64,000 nucleotides of DNA from Palleronia sediminis (GTDB taxonomy: Bacteria; Pseudomonadota; Alphaproteobacteria; Rhodobacterales; Rhodobacteraceae). The notes under the pieces are model-generated. The model had not been told where the DNA came from, did not search any database, and worked only from the letters and a program-made list of their open reading frames with translations. The position numbers and the translations under genes are program-made. Numbering within the stretch: position 1 is the first letter of the stretch; each line of letters starts with the position of its first letter. The stretch spans positions 62,001-126,000 of the forward strand of contig NZ_SNAA01000007.1 of NCBI RefSeq assembly GCF_004358695.1, written 5' to 3'. Below, in pieces: positions 56,576-64,000 of the stretch.

Positions 56576-57342
56576 TACCCCGTCAGGCCGCGGCGGATCA
56601 GGTTCAGCCCGGCCAGCACCAGAACGACCAGCGTCATGCGCCGCAGCCGCTCGGGGTTCAGCCGATCCCCCAGCCGCAGGCCCAGCGCGATCCCCAGGCC
56701 CGCCGGCAGCACCAGCGCGATCGACAGCGGCAGCGTCTCGCGGTTCAACACCCCCGAGTTCAGGTGCCCCAGCAGCAACAGCACACCGCCCGAGACATAG
56801 ACCACGCCCTGCACCGCCATGTGCCGCGCGCGCGGCACCTTCAATGCCAGAAGGTACAGCACCAGCGGCGGTCCCCAGACCCCCGAGACCCCGCCGATGG
56901 CCCCCGAGATCAGCCCCAGCCCGACATCCCAGACCGCCCGCGGCCCCCGGACGACAAAGGCGACCCCGAATAGCTGGATCGCCGACATCGCAAGCACCGG
57001 CACGCCGACGGCCAGAAAGAACACCCGGTCGGGCATCGCGGTGACAAGCTGCGCGGTGACGAAGACCATGACCGCCACCGCCGCGATCAGCCGCCAGAAC
57101 TCGGCGATGGCGGCCCGCGTCTCGGCCCAGCCGCCGCGCAGCGCCTGCGCGAGGTTGGCCAGCACCGCGGGCAGGATCAGCCCCGCCAGCGCGAGCTTGG
57201 GCTCGAGAAAGACGGTCAGCCCCGAGATCATGACCAGCGGCAGGGCAAAGCCCACGGCGCCCTTCACGAACCCGGCCAGCATCGCCACCGCAAAGGCAAA
57301 GGGCCACAGCTCGGGCGCGAGGGGCAGGATCGACGCGGTCAT
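56575..57342 (-). CDS. TauE/SafE family sulfite exporter-like permease
   Basis: A 255-residue protein with about eight membrane helices in two halves. The family pattern is seen in AGFVKGAVGFALPLVMISGL near the N terminus and LISGAIGGVSGVWGPPLVLY in the second half. Such permeases export sulfite or organosulfonates, or import small anions; the substrate here is unknown. ATG 57342. It is convergent with the PRC-barrel gene and 56 bp downstream of recO on the same strand. Confidence 0.88.
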   Translation of the reverse strand: MTASILPLAPELWPFAFAVAMLAGFVKGAVGFALPLVMISGLTVFLEPKLALAGLILPAVLANLAQALRGGWAETRAAIAEFWRLIAAVAVMVFVTAQLVTAMPDRVFFLAVGVPVLAMSAIQLFGVAFVVRGPRAVWDVGLGLISGAIGGVSGVWGPPLVLYLLALKVPRARHMAVQGVVYVSGGVLLLLGHLNSGVLNRETLPLSIALVLPAGLGIALGLRLGDRLNPERLRRMTLVVLVLAGLNLIRRGLTG

Positions 57343-57398
57343 GGGCCTGCCCCTACCCCCGCGCGCCCGTCTGGGCGAGGGCGAAACCGCCCCGCCCG

Positions 57399-58145
57399 CT
57401 ACCGCCCGCCGCCAGCGCCCTGCCCCCCGCGGGTCAGCCGCGCGACCAGCCGGTCGCGCGCGGCCGGCAGCGGCCGGTCGCCCTGCGCCGCGGCGAGCCG
57501 GCGGTCGAGAAAATGCCCGGTCACGCGCAACCCCTGCACGATCTCGTCATGGCCCCGCGGCGGCTGGCCCAGCAGGATCGCGGGCAGCGGCAAGAGCCGG
57601 TCGGCCCATGCGCCCGCCGCCCCGCGCGCGACCGCCCGGCCCGTGCGTGGCGAGACGAAAGCCAGATCCTCGCGTGCCCCGCTCACCGCGCAGGCCGACA
57701 GGTCGAGGCCAAAGCCCATCCGGTCCAATAACGCCATCTCCCAGCGCAGGTAGCCCGCCGCCCAGCCTGGCCCCTCCTCCATCAGGTCGAGCAGCGCGAT
57801 GCTCGCCTCGAACAGCCCCGGCTGCGCATCGCGCTCGGGCAGCGCGAATCCCAGCAGGGCGCAGACCGCCGCCATCCCCGCCAGCGCATCGGCGTCCGTC
57901 ATCAGCGCGGCGCGGCTGCGCAGCGGCTCGACCGTGAAATGCCCAAGGTGATCCTCGAGCCGTGCGCGCCAGGCCAGGTCCAGCTCGGCGCCGGGCTGCA
58001 AGAGCGGCGCCATCCGCCGGCCGCCGCCGCCCCGCACGACCCCCGCGTGGCGCCCGTGGTCGCGCGTCAGCGCCTCGAGCACGGCGTCGGATTCGCCCAG
58101 CCGCCGGACCGACAGCACCAGCCCGCGCTCGCGCCACTCGATCAC
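57399..58145 (-). CDS. recO: DNA repair protein RecO
   Basis: A 248-residue protein of the RecFOR recombination-mediator pathway that helps load RecA on gapped DNA. It has the N-terminal OB-fold ([34 protein letters not shown]) and a helical C-terminal part ([30 protein letters not shown]). In this protein the zinc-binding cysteine cluster seen in some RecO proteins is not obvious: only two or three cysteines occur. GTG 58145 gives [11 protein letters not shown] and has GGGAG about eight bases upstream. It lies 82 bp after def, separated by one copy of the dispersed motif. Confidence 0.92.
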   Translation of the reverse strand: MIEWRERGLVLSVRRLGESDAVLEALTRDHGRHAGVVRGGGGRRMAPLLQPGAELDLAWRARLEDHLGHFTVEPLRSRAALMTDADALAGMAAVCALLGFALPERDAQPGLFEASIALLDLMEEGPGWAAGYLRWEMALLDRMGFGLDLSACAVSGAREDLAFVSPRTGRAVARGAAGAWADRLLPLPAILLGQPPRGHDEIVQGLRVTGHFLDRRLAAAQGDRPLPAARDRLVARLTRGGQGAGGGR

Positions 58146-58165
58146 CGGCGCGCTCCCGCCGGGCC

Positions 58166-58187
58166 TTCTCTGTTTCCGGAAATACTC
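58166..58187 (-). repeat. Dispersed intergenic motif, copy 5
   Basis: The minus strand reads GAGTATTT, then CCGG, then AAACAGAGAA. It lies between def and recO, enclosed by GCCGGGC on one side and GCCCGGC on the other, which could pair. Confidence 0.6.
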
Positions 58188-58227
58188 ATGGCGCCCGGCC
58201 CGGCGTGCGCGGGACGGGCCCGCGGCG

Positions 58228-58749
58228 TCACGCCCGCGCCTTCTCGCGCTTGAGCTTCTGCATCCGCCGGGTGATCATCTGCCGGCGCAAGGGCTTGAGA
58301 TAGTCGATAAACAGCTTGCCATCGAGATGGTCGATCTCGTGCTGCACGCAGGTCGCCCAGAGCCCCGAGAACCGCTCGCGCTGCGCGCTGCCGTCCAGCG
58401 CGGTCCAGCTCACCTCGACCTCGGCGGGGCGGTCGACATCGGCGAATTGCTCGGGGATCGACAGGCACCCCTCCTCGTAGGTGTTCAGCTCGTCCGAGGC
58501 CCATTCGATCGCGGGATTGACCAGAACCATCGGGCGCGGCGCGGCGCCCTCTTCCTTGACGCAATCCATCACCAGCACCCGGCTCAGCACGCCCACCTGC
58601 GGCGCGGCGAGCCCGATACCCGGCGCGGCATACATCGTCTCGAGCATGTCCTCGCCCAGGCGCCGCACATCGTCGTCGATGGTCTCGACGAAGGCGGCGC
58701 GGGTCTTGAGCCGCGGATCGGGGTGCAGAAGGATCGGTCGCAATGTCAT
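58228..58749 (-). CDS. def: Peptide deformylase
   Basis: A 173-residue metalloenzyme that removes the formyl group from new proteins. The three conserved motifs are [10 protein letters not shown] (44-53), EEGCLSIPE with metal-ligand Cys95, and QHEIDHLDG with His137, Glu138 and His141. All catalytic residues are present. ATG 58749 gives [11 protein letters not shown]. The C terminus is basic. The fmt gene, often next to def, is not here; recO follows on the same strand. Confidence 0.96.
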   Translation of the reverse strand: MTLRPILLHPDPRLKTRAAFVETIDDDVRRLGEDMLETMYAAPGIGLAAPQVGVLSRVLVMDCVKEEGAAPRPMVLVNPAIEWASDELNTYEEGCLSIPEQFADVDRPAEVEVSWTALDGSAQRERFSGLWATCVQHEIDHLDGKLFIDYLKPLRRQMITRRMQKLKREKARA

Positions 58750-58855
58750 GTTCCGTGATCTAGTCTCGCCGGGCGGGCGGTGCAACGCCGCCGCGCGCAC
58801 CCTTGCCCCTGCCGCCCGGTATGACAGTCTCCCGCGACACATCACGGAGCCTGGC

Positions 58856-60025
58856 ATGAATTTCGACGAGATCATCGACCGGCGCGGCACGCGCTCGGTG
58901 AAATGGGACGCGATGGAGGCCGTCTACGGGGTATCGCCCGAAGATGGCATCCCGATGTGGGTCGCCGACATGGATTTCCGCCCCCCCACCTGCGTGCAAC
59001 AGGCGCTGGGCGCGATGCTCGATCACGGGATCTACGGATATCGCGGCGACGATGCCGGCTATCGCGCGGCCGTCTGCCGCTGGATGGAGACGCGGCACGG
59101 CTGGACGCCCGATCCGGCCCATGTCTTCACGACCCACGGCCTCGTCAACGGCACGGCGCTTTGCGTCGACGCCTTTACCGCACAGGGCGACGCGGTGGCG
59201 CTGATGACGCCGGTCTACCACGCCTTCGCGCGGGTCTTGCGCGCCGCGGGCCGCGAGATCACCGAGCTCGAGATGCCGATCGAGAACGGCCGCTACGTCC
59301 TCGACATCGACCGGTTCGACGCGGCCATGACCGGGCGCGAACGGATGCTGATCCTGTGCTCGCCGCATAATCCCGGCGGGCGCGTCTGGACCCGCGACGA
59401 GCTTGCCGCCATCGCCGCGTTCGCGCGGCGCCACGACCTCGTTCTCGTGTCGGACGAGATCCACCACGACCTCGTCTATCCCGGCCACAGCCATGTGCCG
59501 ATGGCGCTGATCGACGGGGTCGCCGACCGGCTGGTGACGATGACCGCGGCCTCCAAGACCTTCAACATCGCGGGCGCGCATAGCGGCTGCGTGACCATCG
59601 CCGACGACGCGCTGCGGGCGCGGTTCGCCGGCCGCATGGGCGCGCTCGGCATCTCGGCCAACGCCTTCGGCCTGACCATGACCGAGGCCGCCTATTCCCC
59701 CGAGGGGGCCGCGTGGGTCGATGCGCTGGTCGAGTATCTCGACGGGAATCGCCGCCTCTTCGACGCGGCGGTGGCCGATATTCCGGGGCTGAGCTCCATG
59801 CCGCTCGAGGCCACCTACCTCGCCTGGGTCGATTTCTCGGGCACCGGGATGACCCGGTCCGAGTTCACCGCCCACGTCGAGCGCGACGCCCGCATCGCGG
59901 TCAATCACGGCCCGAGTTTCGGCAAGGGCGGCGGGGATTTCCTGCGCTTCAACTTCGCCACGCCGCGGGCCCGCGTGGCCGAGGCCACCGAGCGGCTGAG
60001 GGCGGCGTTTTCCGACCTGCAATGA
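58856..60025 (+). CDS. MalY/PatB family PLP-dependent C-S lyase (class I/II aminotransferase fold)
   Basis: A 389-residue PLP enzyme. The family start FDEIIDRRGTRSVKWDAM and IPMWVADMDFRPP are characteristic of MalY/PatB cystathionine beta-lyases rather than true aminotransferases. The PLP lysine is K234 in TAASKTFNIAGAHSG, and the phosphate-binding Tyr/Asp motifs LCSPHNPGGRVWTRDE and LVLVSDEIHHDLV are intact. Expected to cleave cystathionine or other S-conjugates. ATG 58856 has GGAG seven bases upstream. It is divergent from def. Confidence 0.92.
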   Translation: MNFDEIIDRRGTRSVKWDAMEAVYGVSPEDGIPMWVADMDFRPPTCVQQALGAMLDHGIYGYRGDDAGYRAAVCRWMETRHGWTPDPAHVFTTHGLVNGTALCVDAFTAQGDAVALMTPVYHAFARVLRAAGREITELEMPIENGRYVLDIDRFDAAMTGRERMLILCSPHNPGGRVWTRDELAAIAAFARRHDLVLVSDEIHHDLVYPGHSHVPMALIDGVADRLVTMTAASKTFNIAGAHSGCVTIADDALRARFAGRMGALGISANAFGLTMTEAAYSPEGAAWVDALVEYLDGNRRLFDAAVADIPGLSSMPLEATYLAWVDFSGTGMTRSEFTAHVERDARIAVNHGPSFGKGGGDFLRFNFATPRARVAEATERLRAAFSDLQ

Positions 60026-60151
60026 TGGCCCGACCCGCGCGGCGAGGGAAATAGCGCGGATTCGCCGGCAATATTTTACCCCGCCTTAAGCAGCGGCGGG
60101 TCAGACAGGCAGCACTGAAACGGGGGTGGGATCTCGTTTTGGAGATGCCTT

Positions 60152-60817
60152 TTGACCGATCACGCCGCCGTCGCCGCCCCGCTCGCCGGGCCGTCCGTTC
60201 CGTTCTATGCCCGCGCCGGGAAACGCGGGCTCGATATCGCCCTCGCGCTGCTGCTCGCGCCCCTCGTGGCGCCGCTGGTTGGGTTTTTATGGCTGCTCGT
60301 CCGTCTCGACGGGGGGCCGGGCTTTTTCGGCCACGGGCGCGTGGGACAGGACGGCCGCGCCTTTCGCTGCTGGAAACTGCGCTCCATGCGGCCCGATGCG
60401 GATGCGGCGCTGGCGCGGCTGCTGCGAACCGACCCGGCCGCACGCGCCGAATGGGCGCGGAGCTATCGCCTGGCCCGCGATCCGCGCGTCACGCCGCTGG
60501 GCCGCGTCCTGCGCCGCCTGCATCTCGACGAGCTGCCGCAGCTTTGGTGCGTGCTGCGCGGGGATATGTCCTTTGTCGGCCCCCGCCCCGTCACGAGCGA
60601 GGAGCTTGCGCTATATGGCGAGGCGGCGCGCGCCTATCTCGCCTTACGGCCCGGCATCACCGGCCCCTGGCAGTTGCAGGGACGCGACCGGCCGGGATTC
60701 GCCCATCGCATCGCCGCCGATCGTGACTATGGCGCGGCGATGGGGCCGCTGGCCGATCTGCGCATGATCGTGGCCACCGGCACGCGGTTGCTGCCCCGGA
60801 TCCGCCGCGATGCGTGA
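60152..60817 (+). CDS. Exopolysaccharide sugar transferase (ExoY/WbaP C-terminal type)
   Basis: A 221-residue phosphoglycosyltransferase that starts polysaccharide synthesis by transferring a sugar-1-phosphate to undecaprenyl phosphate. One N-terminal membrane helix (about 29-52) is followed by GRVGQDGRAFRCWKLRSM and the signature LHLDELPQLWCVLRGDMSFV ending GPRP. The ending is RLLPRIRRDA. The start is TTG 60152, with GGAG seven bases upstream; no ATG is available in frame nearby. It overlaps the acyltransferase start by 8 bp, so it opens a polysaccharide operon. Confidence 0.9.
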   Translation: MTDHAAVAAPLAGPSVPFYARAGKRGLDIALALLLAPLVAPLVGFLWLLVRLDGGPGFFGHGRVGQDGRAFRCWKLRSMRPDADAALARLLRTDPAARAEWARSYRLARDPRVTPLGRVLRRLHLDELPQLWCVLRGDMSFVGPRPVTSEELALYGEAARAYLALRPGITGPWQLQGRDRPGFAHRIAADRDYGAAMGPLADLRMIVATGTRLLPRIRRDA

Positions 60818-61895
60818 GATCGGCGGCTGGACCGCGCTGCGCGGGCTGCTGGCGCTGTGGATCGTGCTGCACCATTTCTGGCCGCAGACCTCGGCGCCCG
60901 TGCCCGGATGGGTGGCGCGCGGCACGCTGGCGGTCGATCTGTTCTTCGTGCTGTCGGGCGCGGTGATGTGGCACGTCTACGGGCCCGCGCTGGCCGCCGG
61001 GCGGTTCTCGGTCCGCGATTTCGCGGCCAAGCGCTTTGCCCGGCTCTATCCGCTGCACGCGGTCACGGCGGTGGCGGCGTTCGCCATGCTGACGCTTGGG
61101 CCGTGGCTGGGCATCGCGGGCCGGACGCCCCAGACCGACCCGGCGGCGATGCTGGCGCTGCATCTCGGCCTGCTCCACGCCTGGGGGATCACGCCCACGG
61201 GCGGGCTGAACTATCCCTCGTGGTCGGTCGCGGCCGAAGCCTTTGCCTATGCGCTGTTCCCGCTGATCGCGCTGGGCCTGTGCCGCGCGAGCCCGCGCGC
61301 GGGGGCCGCGGCCGCGGCGCTTGGGCTGGTGCTGGCCGCGCTGGTCCTGCAGGCGGCCTGGCCCGAGGAATGGCGCCGCGCCGGCGAGCCATGGGTGCTG
61401 ACCCGGCTGGAGAACGATTTCGGGGCGCTGCGCATCCTGCCGGCCTTCGCCCTTGGGGTAGCCCTGCAACGGCTGACCCTGTCGAGCCTTGCCGCGCACC
61501 GGATCCTGCCGCCGGCGCTGGCCGCGATGGCGGTCGCGATGTCCACCGGCCACGACCCGGCTTTCATCCTGGCCGGGGCGGTGGCGATCCGCGCGCTGGC
61601 CGCCTGCGCGTGGCGCGTGCCCGCGCCGCTGGGCCGCCTCGGGCGGATCTCTTACGGGCTCTACATGACCCATGCTCTGGTCCAGATCGCGGGGTTCAAG
61701 CTGATCGAGCGCATCGGCGGCTATCGCGACGATGCCGTGCCGGTCGCATGGCTGGCCGTCATGCTGCCCCTCGCGATCGCGGTGGGCTGGCTGGCCGAGG
61801 CACGGATCGAGACGCCTCTGCGGCGCTGGATCTTGCGTCCGCGACCAGCGGCACCAGCAGCCCGGCCAGATGCGCAGCCGATCGGTCCCAGCTGA
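60810..61895 (+). CDS. Acyltransferase family 3 (OafA-like) membrane protein
   Basis: A 361-residue protein with about ten membrane helices. The family's N-terminal TALRGLLALWIVLHHFWP (conserved His pair) and LFFVLSGAVMWHVYGP are present, along with SWSVAAEAFAYALFP and RISYGLYMTHALVQIAGF. It probably adds an acetyl or succinyl group to a surface polysaccharide. ATG 60810 overlaps the sugar transferase by 8 bp. Its last 137 bp overlap the end of the convergent glycosyltransferase gene. Confidence 0.9.
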   Translation: MREIGGWTALRGLLALWIVLHHFWPQTSAPVPGWVARGTLAVDLFFVLSGAVMWHVYGPALAAGRFSVRDFAAKRFARLYPLHAVTAVAAFAMLTLGPWLGIAGRTPQTDPAAMLALHLGLLHAWGITPTGGLNYPSWSVAAEAFAYALFPLIALGLCRASPRAGAAAAALGLVLAALVLQAAWPEEWRRAGEPWVLTRLENDFGALRILPAFALGVALQRLTLSSLAAHRILPPALAAMAVAMSTGHDPAFILAGAVAIRALAACAWRVPAPLGRLGRISYGLYMTHALVQIAGFKLIERIGGYRDDAVPVAWLAVMLPLAIAVGWLAEARIETPLRRWILRPRPAAPAARPDAQPIGPS

Positions 61896-62916
61896 ACCGC
61901 GCGGCGCGTGCCTGGCCCCGCGCCACGACGGCCGCCCGCGCCGGGCCGTCGAGCGTCGCGAGGTCGCGCAGGCCGCGGGCCATGTCGTCCGTATCGCGCG
62001 GATCGAACCACAGCGCCGCGTCCCCCAGCACTTCGGGCAGGGCACCGGCGCGCGCCGCCGCGACGGGACAGCCCAGCGCCATCGCCTCGAGCGGGGGGAT
62101 GCCGAAGCCCTCGTTCAGCGAGGGAAAGACAAGGCCGCGCGCGCCCATGTAAAGCGCGGCAAGCGTTTCGTCGGGCACCCGGCCCAGCATCCGCAGCCCC
62201 GCGGCCCCCGCGCGGGCCACGCCCGGCGCCGCCCCGCCGGCGACCACCACCGGGGGCACCGCCGCACCCGCCCGTGCCGCCGCCTGCGCCAGCCGTGCGA
62301 GGTTCTTGTTGGGCGAGAGGTTGCCCACCGCCAGCAGGTAACCGCCCGGCGCCAGCCCCAACGCGCCCAGCGCCGCACCCGGATCGGCCGGGGCCGAGAG
62401 GTGCCCGGCCGCGTTGGGCACGATCTCGAACCGCGCGGCGGGCATGTCGAGCCGCGGCGACAGCTCGGCGGCTGAATGGCGACTGACCGTCATCGCCAGC
62501 GCCGCCCGCCGCGCCAGCCGCGGCCGCAGCAGCGCGTGCCAAGCCCGGTAGCGGCGCGAGAACGCCGCGGGCATCGTCCACAGGTGAGCATCGTGGAACG
62601 CGACCGCATGGCGGCGATGCAGCAGCGGCCCGGCATTGCACAGGCTGAGCAGCACGCCCCCGCGGCTCGCCCGGCCGAGCGCGCCCTGTTCCCACAGGTG
62701 CCCCCGCCCACCGCGCAACCGGCGCAACGCGATCGCCTGCCAGCCCGGATCGGCGCCGGCGTCATCGGGGGCAAGCGCGATGACCGGGCCCAGCCGTTCG
62801 GCCAGCGCCGTGTCGCGCAGCAGCAGCGCGTCCAGCGCCCCGACGATTTCGCGCGCATAGCGTTGCACCCCCGAGACCGGCTGCCCGAGGAACCGCGCGT
62901 TGACGAACAGCGTCAT
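61759..62916 (-). CDS. Glycosyltransferase family 4 protein
   Basis: A 385-residue GT-B glycosyltransferase. The donor-binding half has GGYLLAVGNLSPNKNLARLA and LVFPSLNEGFGIPPLEAMAL with CPVAAARAGALPEVLGDAAL (about 315-355), the group 1 signature with the E-x7-E pattern. The N-terminal half has VNARFLGQPVSGVQRYAREI, typical of GT4 enzymes of surface polysaccharide synthesis. Specificity unknown. ATG 62916 overlaps the preceding gene's stop by 4 bp. Its 3' end overlaps the convergent acyltransferase gene by 137 bp; the last 25 residues are low-complexity Ser/Pro/Arg. Confidence 0.9.
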   Translation of the reverse strand: MTLFVNARFLGQPVSGVQRYAREIVGALDALLLRDTALAERLGPVIALAPDDAGADPGWQAIALRRLRGGRGHLWEQGALGRASRGGVLLSLCNAGPLLHRRHAVAFHDAHLWTMPAAFSRRYRAWHALLRPRLARRAALAMTVSRHSAAELSPRLDMPAARFEIVPNAAGHLSAPADPGAALGALGLAPGGYLLAVGNLSPNKNLARLAQAAARAGAAVPPVVVAGGAAPGVARAGAAGLRMLGRVPDETLAALYMGARGLVFPSLNEGFGIPPLEAMALGCPVAAARAGALPEVLGDAALWFDPRDTDDMARGLRDLATLDGPARAAVVARGQARAARFSWDRSAAHLAGLLVPLVADARSSAAEASRSVPRPASPPRSRGAA

Positions 62917-64000
62917 GCCGCGCGCCGCAGCGCCGGGGCGAAACGCGCATAGGCCTCGGTCGTGCGGCGGCCCAGCAGGTCGAGCGCCCAGTCCGACACA
63001 TCCGTCGCCGCGGCCCCCGCGGCGAGACGGCGCCAAAGCGCCCTGTCCCGCGCGATCCGGCCCAGCGCGGTCACGACGCCGTCCATGTCGTCGGGGCCGC
63101 ACAGCACCCCGTTCCGCCCGTCATGCACCAGTTCGGCCAGCCCCGGCAGGGCGGTCGAGACAACCGGACGCCCCGCGGCCAGCGACTGCACCGCGGCGCG
63201 CGGCAACCCCTCGCGCGCCGAGACGAGCACGCTCAGATCGGCAATGGCCAGCAGACGCTCGGGGTCGTCGCGGTGCCCGGCCAGCACGACATGCTCGGCC
63301 AACCCGTGGGTCGCGATCAGCCGCGCGACCGCCGCGCGTTCGGGGCCGTCGCCCGCCAGCACCAGCCGCAACCCGCCCAACGCGCCTGCGCCCCGGCGCG
63401 CGATGGCCGCGATCAGCGCCGCCTGCCGTTTGCGCGGCTCGAAGGACGCGAGCATCACCGCCAGCGGACGCCGCGCCCCCCCCGGCACGCGGCCCGACAA
63501 CGCGGCCGCATCCTGGGGCGGGGCGGCCCCCCTGAACCGTGCGAGATCCATCCCCGAGCGGACCACCGCGACTTTTTCGCGAGGCGCGATCCCGGCATCG
63601 ACATAGGCACAGGCCGCCGCATCGGTCACGGCGATGAAGCCGTGCGTGCGGCGCGCGGCCAGCCGTTCTGCCCCGCGAAACAGCGCCGCCGGCCCGGTGC
63701 CGACACTTTCGAAGGGCACGATATGGATGCCGTGGATCACGATCGCGCCCGGCGCCGCATCGGCGGCAAGTCGCCCGAGGATGCCCGCCTTGCTTTGATG
63801 GGTGTGGATCACGTCAGGCCCGAGGTCGCGATACAGCCGCCGCAACGCGCGCAACGCGGCGAGGTCGGCGCGCGGCGCGACCGGATGGACCAGTGGCGCG
63901 CAGGCGGCGGCGGCCACCCCCCGCGGCACGGGGCATTCGGCCCGTCCGCCATGGATCACGGTCACGCAATGGCCCGCGGCGGCCTGCCATTCGGCGGTGG
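62913..64000 (-). CDS. Glycosyltransferase family 4 protein (partial, N terminus beyond the window)
   Basis: At least 362 residues of a GT4 glycosyltransferase. The frame stays open to the right edge (TAEWQAAAGHCVTVIHGGRA at the visible N end), so the true start is outside the window; the in-frame GTG at 63965 is probably internal. The core has LGPDVIHTHQSKAGILGRLA, PLAVMLASFEPRKRQAALIA and LSVLVSAREGLPRAAVQSLA with GRPVVSTALPGLAELVHDG. It probably adds a sugar to a surface polysaccharide, with the neighbouring glycosyltransferase (4-bp overlap) and sugar transferase. Confidence 0.88.
   Translation of the reverse strand, partial: TAEWQAAAGHCVTVIHGGRAECPVPRGVAAAACAPLVHPVAPRADLAALRALRRLYRDLGPDVIHTHQSKAGILGRLAADAAPGAIVIHGIHIVPFESVGTGPAALFRGAERLAARRTHGFIAVTDAAACAYVDAGIAPREKVAVVRSGMDLARFRGAAPPQDAAALSGRVPGGARRPLAVMLASFEPRKRQAALIAAIARRGAGALGGLRLVLAGDGPERAAVARLIATHGLAEHVVLAGHRDDPERLLAIADLSVLVSAREGLPRAAVQSLAAGRPVVSTALPGLAELVHDGRNGVLCGPDDMDGVVTALGRIARDRALWRRLAAGAAATDVSDWALDLLGRRTTEAYARFAPALRRAA

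Noticed and set aside
53117-57307. A 4.2-kb open frame on the minus strand opposite pckA, the PRC-barrel gene and part of the TauE/SafE gene
   Set aside because: Its translation is Gly/Arg/His/Asp-rich with no family likeness, and it mirrors the codon bias of well-supported genes on the other strand. High GC content makes such antisense frames common.

Overview
The window is GC-rich (roughly two thirds or more G+C), densely coding chromosomal DNA. It looks like a member of the Rhodobacteraceae (Roseobacter-type Alphaproteobacteria). The supporting blocks are glcDEF, hflKC-DUF2065-Do protease, ftsY-DMT-ispZ, pyrG-secG, purA-DUF2842, and pckA divergent from chvI-chvG-hprK-PTS IIA-HPr, together with a SAM-II riboswitch ahead of metZ. 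I saw no rRNA, tRNA, insertion sequence, prophage, integrase or CRISPR array. Codon and base use look uniform, so this reads as core genome grading at the right edge into a surface-polysaccharide cluster.

Layout. 0-4 kb: glycolate oxidase glcD-glcE-glcF (minus). 4-12 kb: a DUF599 membrane protein, then a tightly overlapped minus operon MoxR ATPase - DUF58 - BatA/DUF4159 protein - glutamine-amidotransferase-like membrane protein, with a divergent DUF1285 gene. 12-19 kb: CDF metal exporter, peroxiredoxin-like protein, a membrane-anchored unknown, polA, a CHCC zinc-finger protein, an ABC-2-type ATPase without its permease, and a SpoIIAA-like protein. 19-24 kb: HIT protein, a Branch-type glycosyltransferase divergent from a sulfotransferase, a DUF1523 protein and a P1-family peptidase. 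24-29 kb: TrkH, GNAT, folE2, and metZ under a SAM-II riboswitch with a well-placed promoter. 29-37 kb: ispZ, a DMT transporter, MgtC-like, ftsY, an AlkB-type hydroxylase, xseA, purD, a 2Fe-2S ferredoxin. 37-44 kb: an orphan OB-fold protein resembling the end of DnaE2, a peptidoglycan-binding lipoprotein, a Do protease, DUF2065, hflC, hflK, a glutathione reductase with an internal insertion, and csbD with a stress-type promoter and a UUCG-loop terminator. 44-50 kb: pyrG, secG, purA, DUF2842, an acyltransferase, HPr and PTS IIA. 50-57 kb: hprK (no ordinary start codon), chvG, chvI, pckA, a large acidic PRC-barrel protein, and a TauE/SafE permease. 57-64 kb: recO, def, a MalY/PatB-type lyase, then sugar transferase, acyltransferase and two glycosyltransferases; the last runs off the right edge.

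How parts work together. ChvG/ChvI sits with HprK, HPr and an EIIA of the regulatory PTS and opposite pckA, which fits control of gluconeogenic carbon flow and envelope stress. HflKC, the Do protease, FtsY, SecG and YciB serve membrane-protein targeting and quality control. MetZ is expected to be shut off by S-adenosylmethionine.

The most distinctive signals are: a short intergenic motif present five times (GRGTATTT, a few bases, then AAA(G/C)AGARR); the hprK gene whose only plausible full-length start is a CTG overlapping the chvG stop; the orphan DnaE2-like OB-fold; the PRC-barrel protein built of x-P-x-V-x-V repeats; and a GGAAC-N16-CGTT promoter upstream of csbD. I saw no wholly new multi-gene system; the nearest candidates are the MoxR/DUF58/DUF4159/amidotransferase operon and the Branch-glycosyltransferase/sulfotransferase pair. 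Bases 1-72 contain nothing I can assign.
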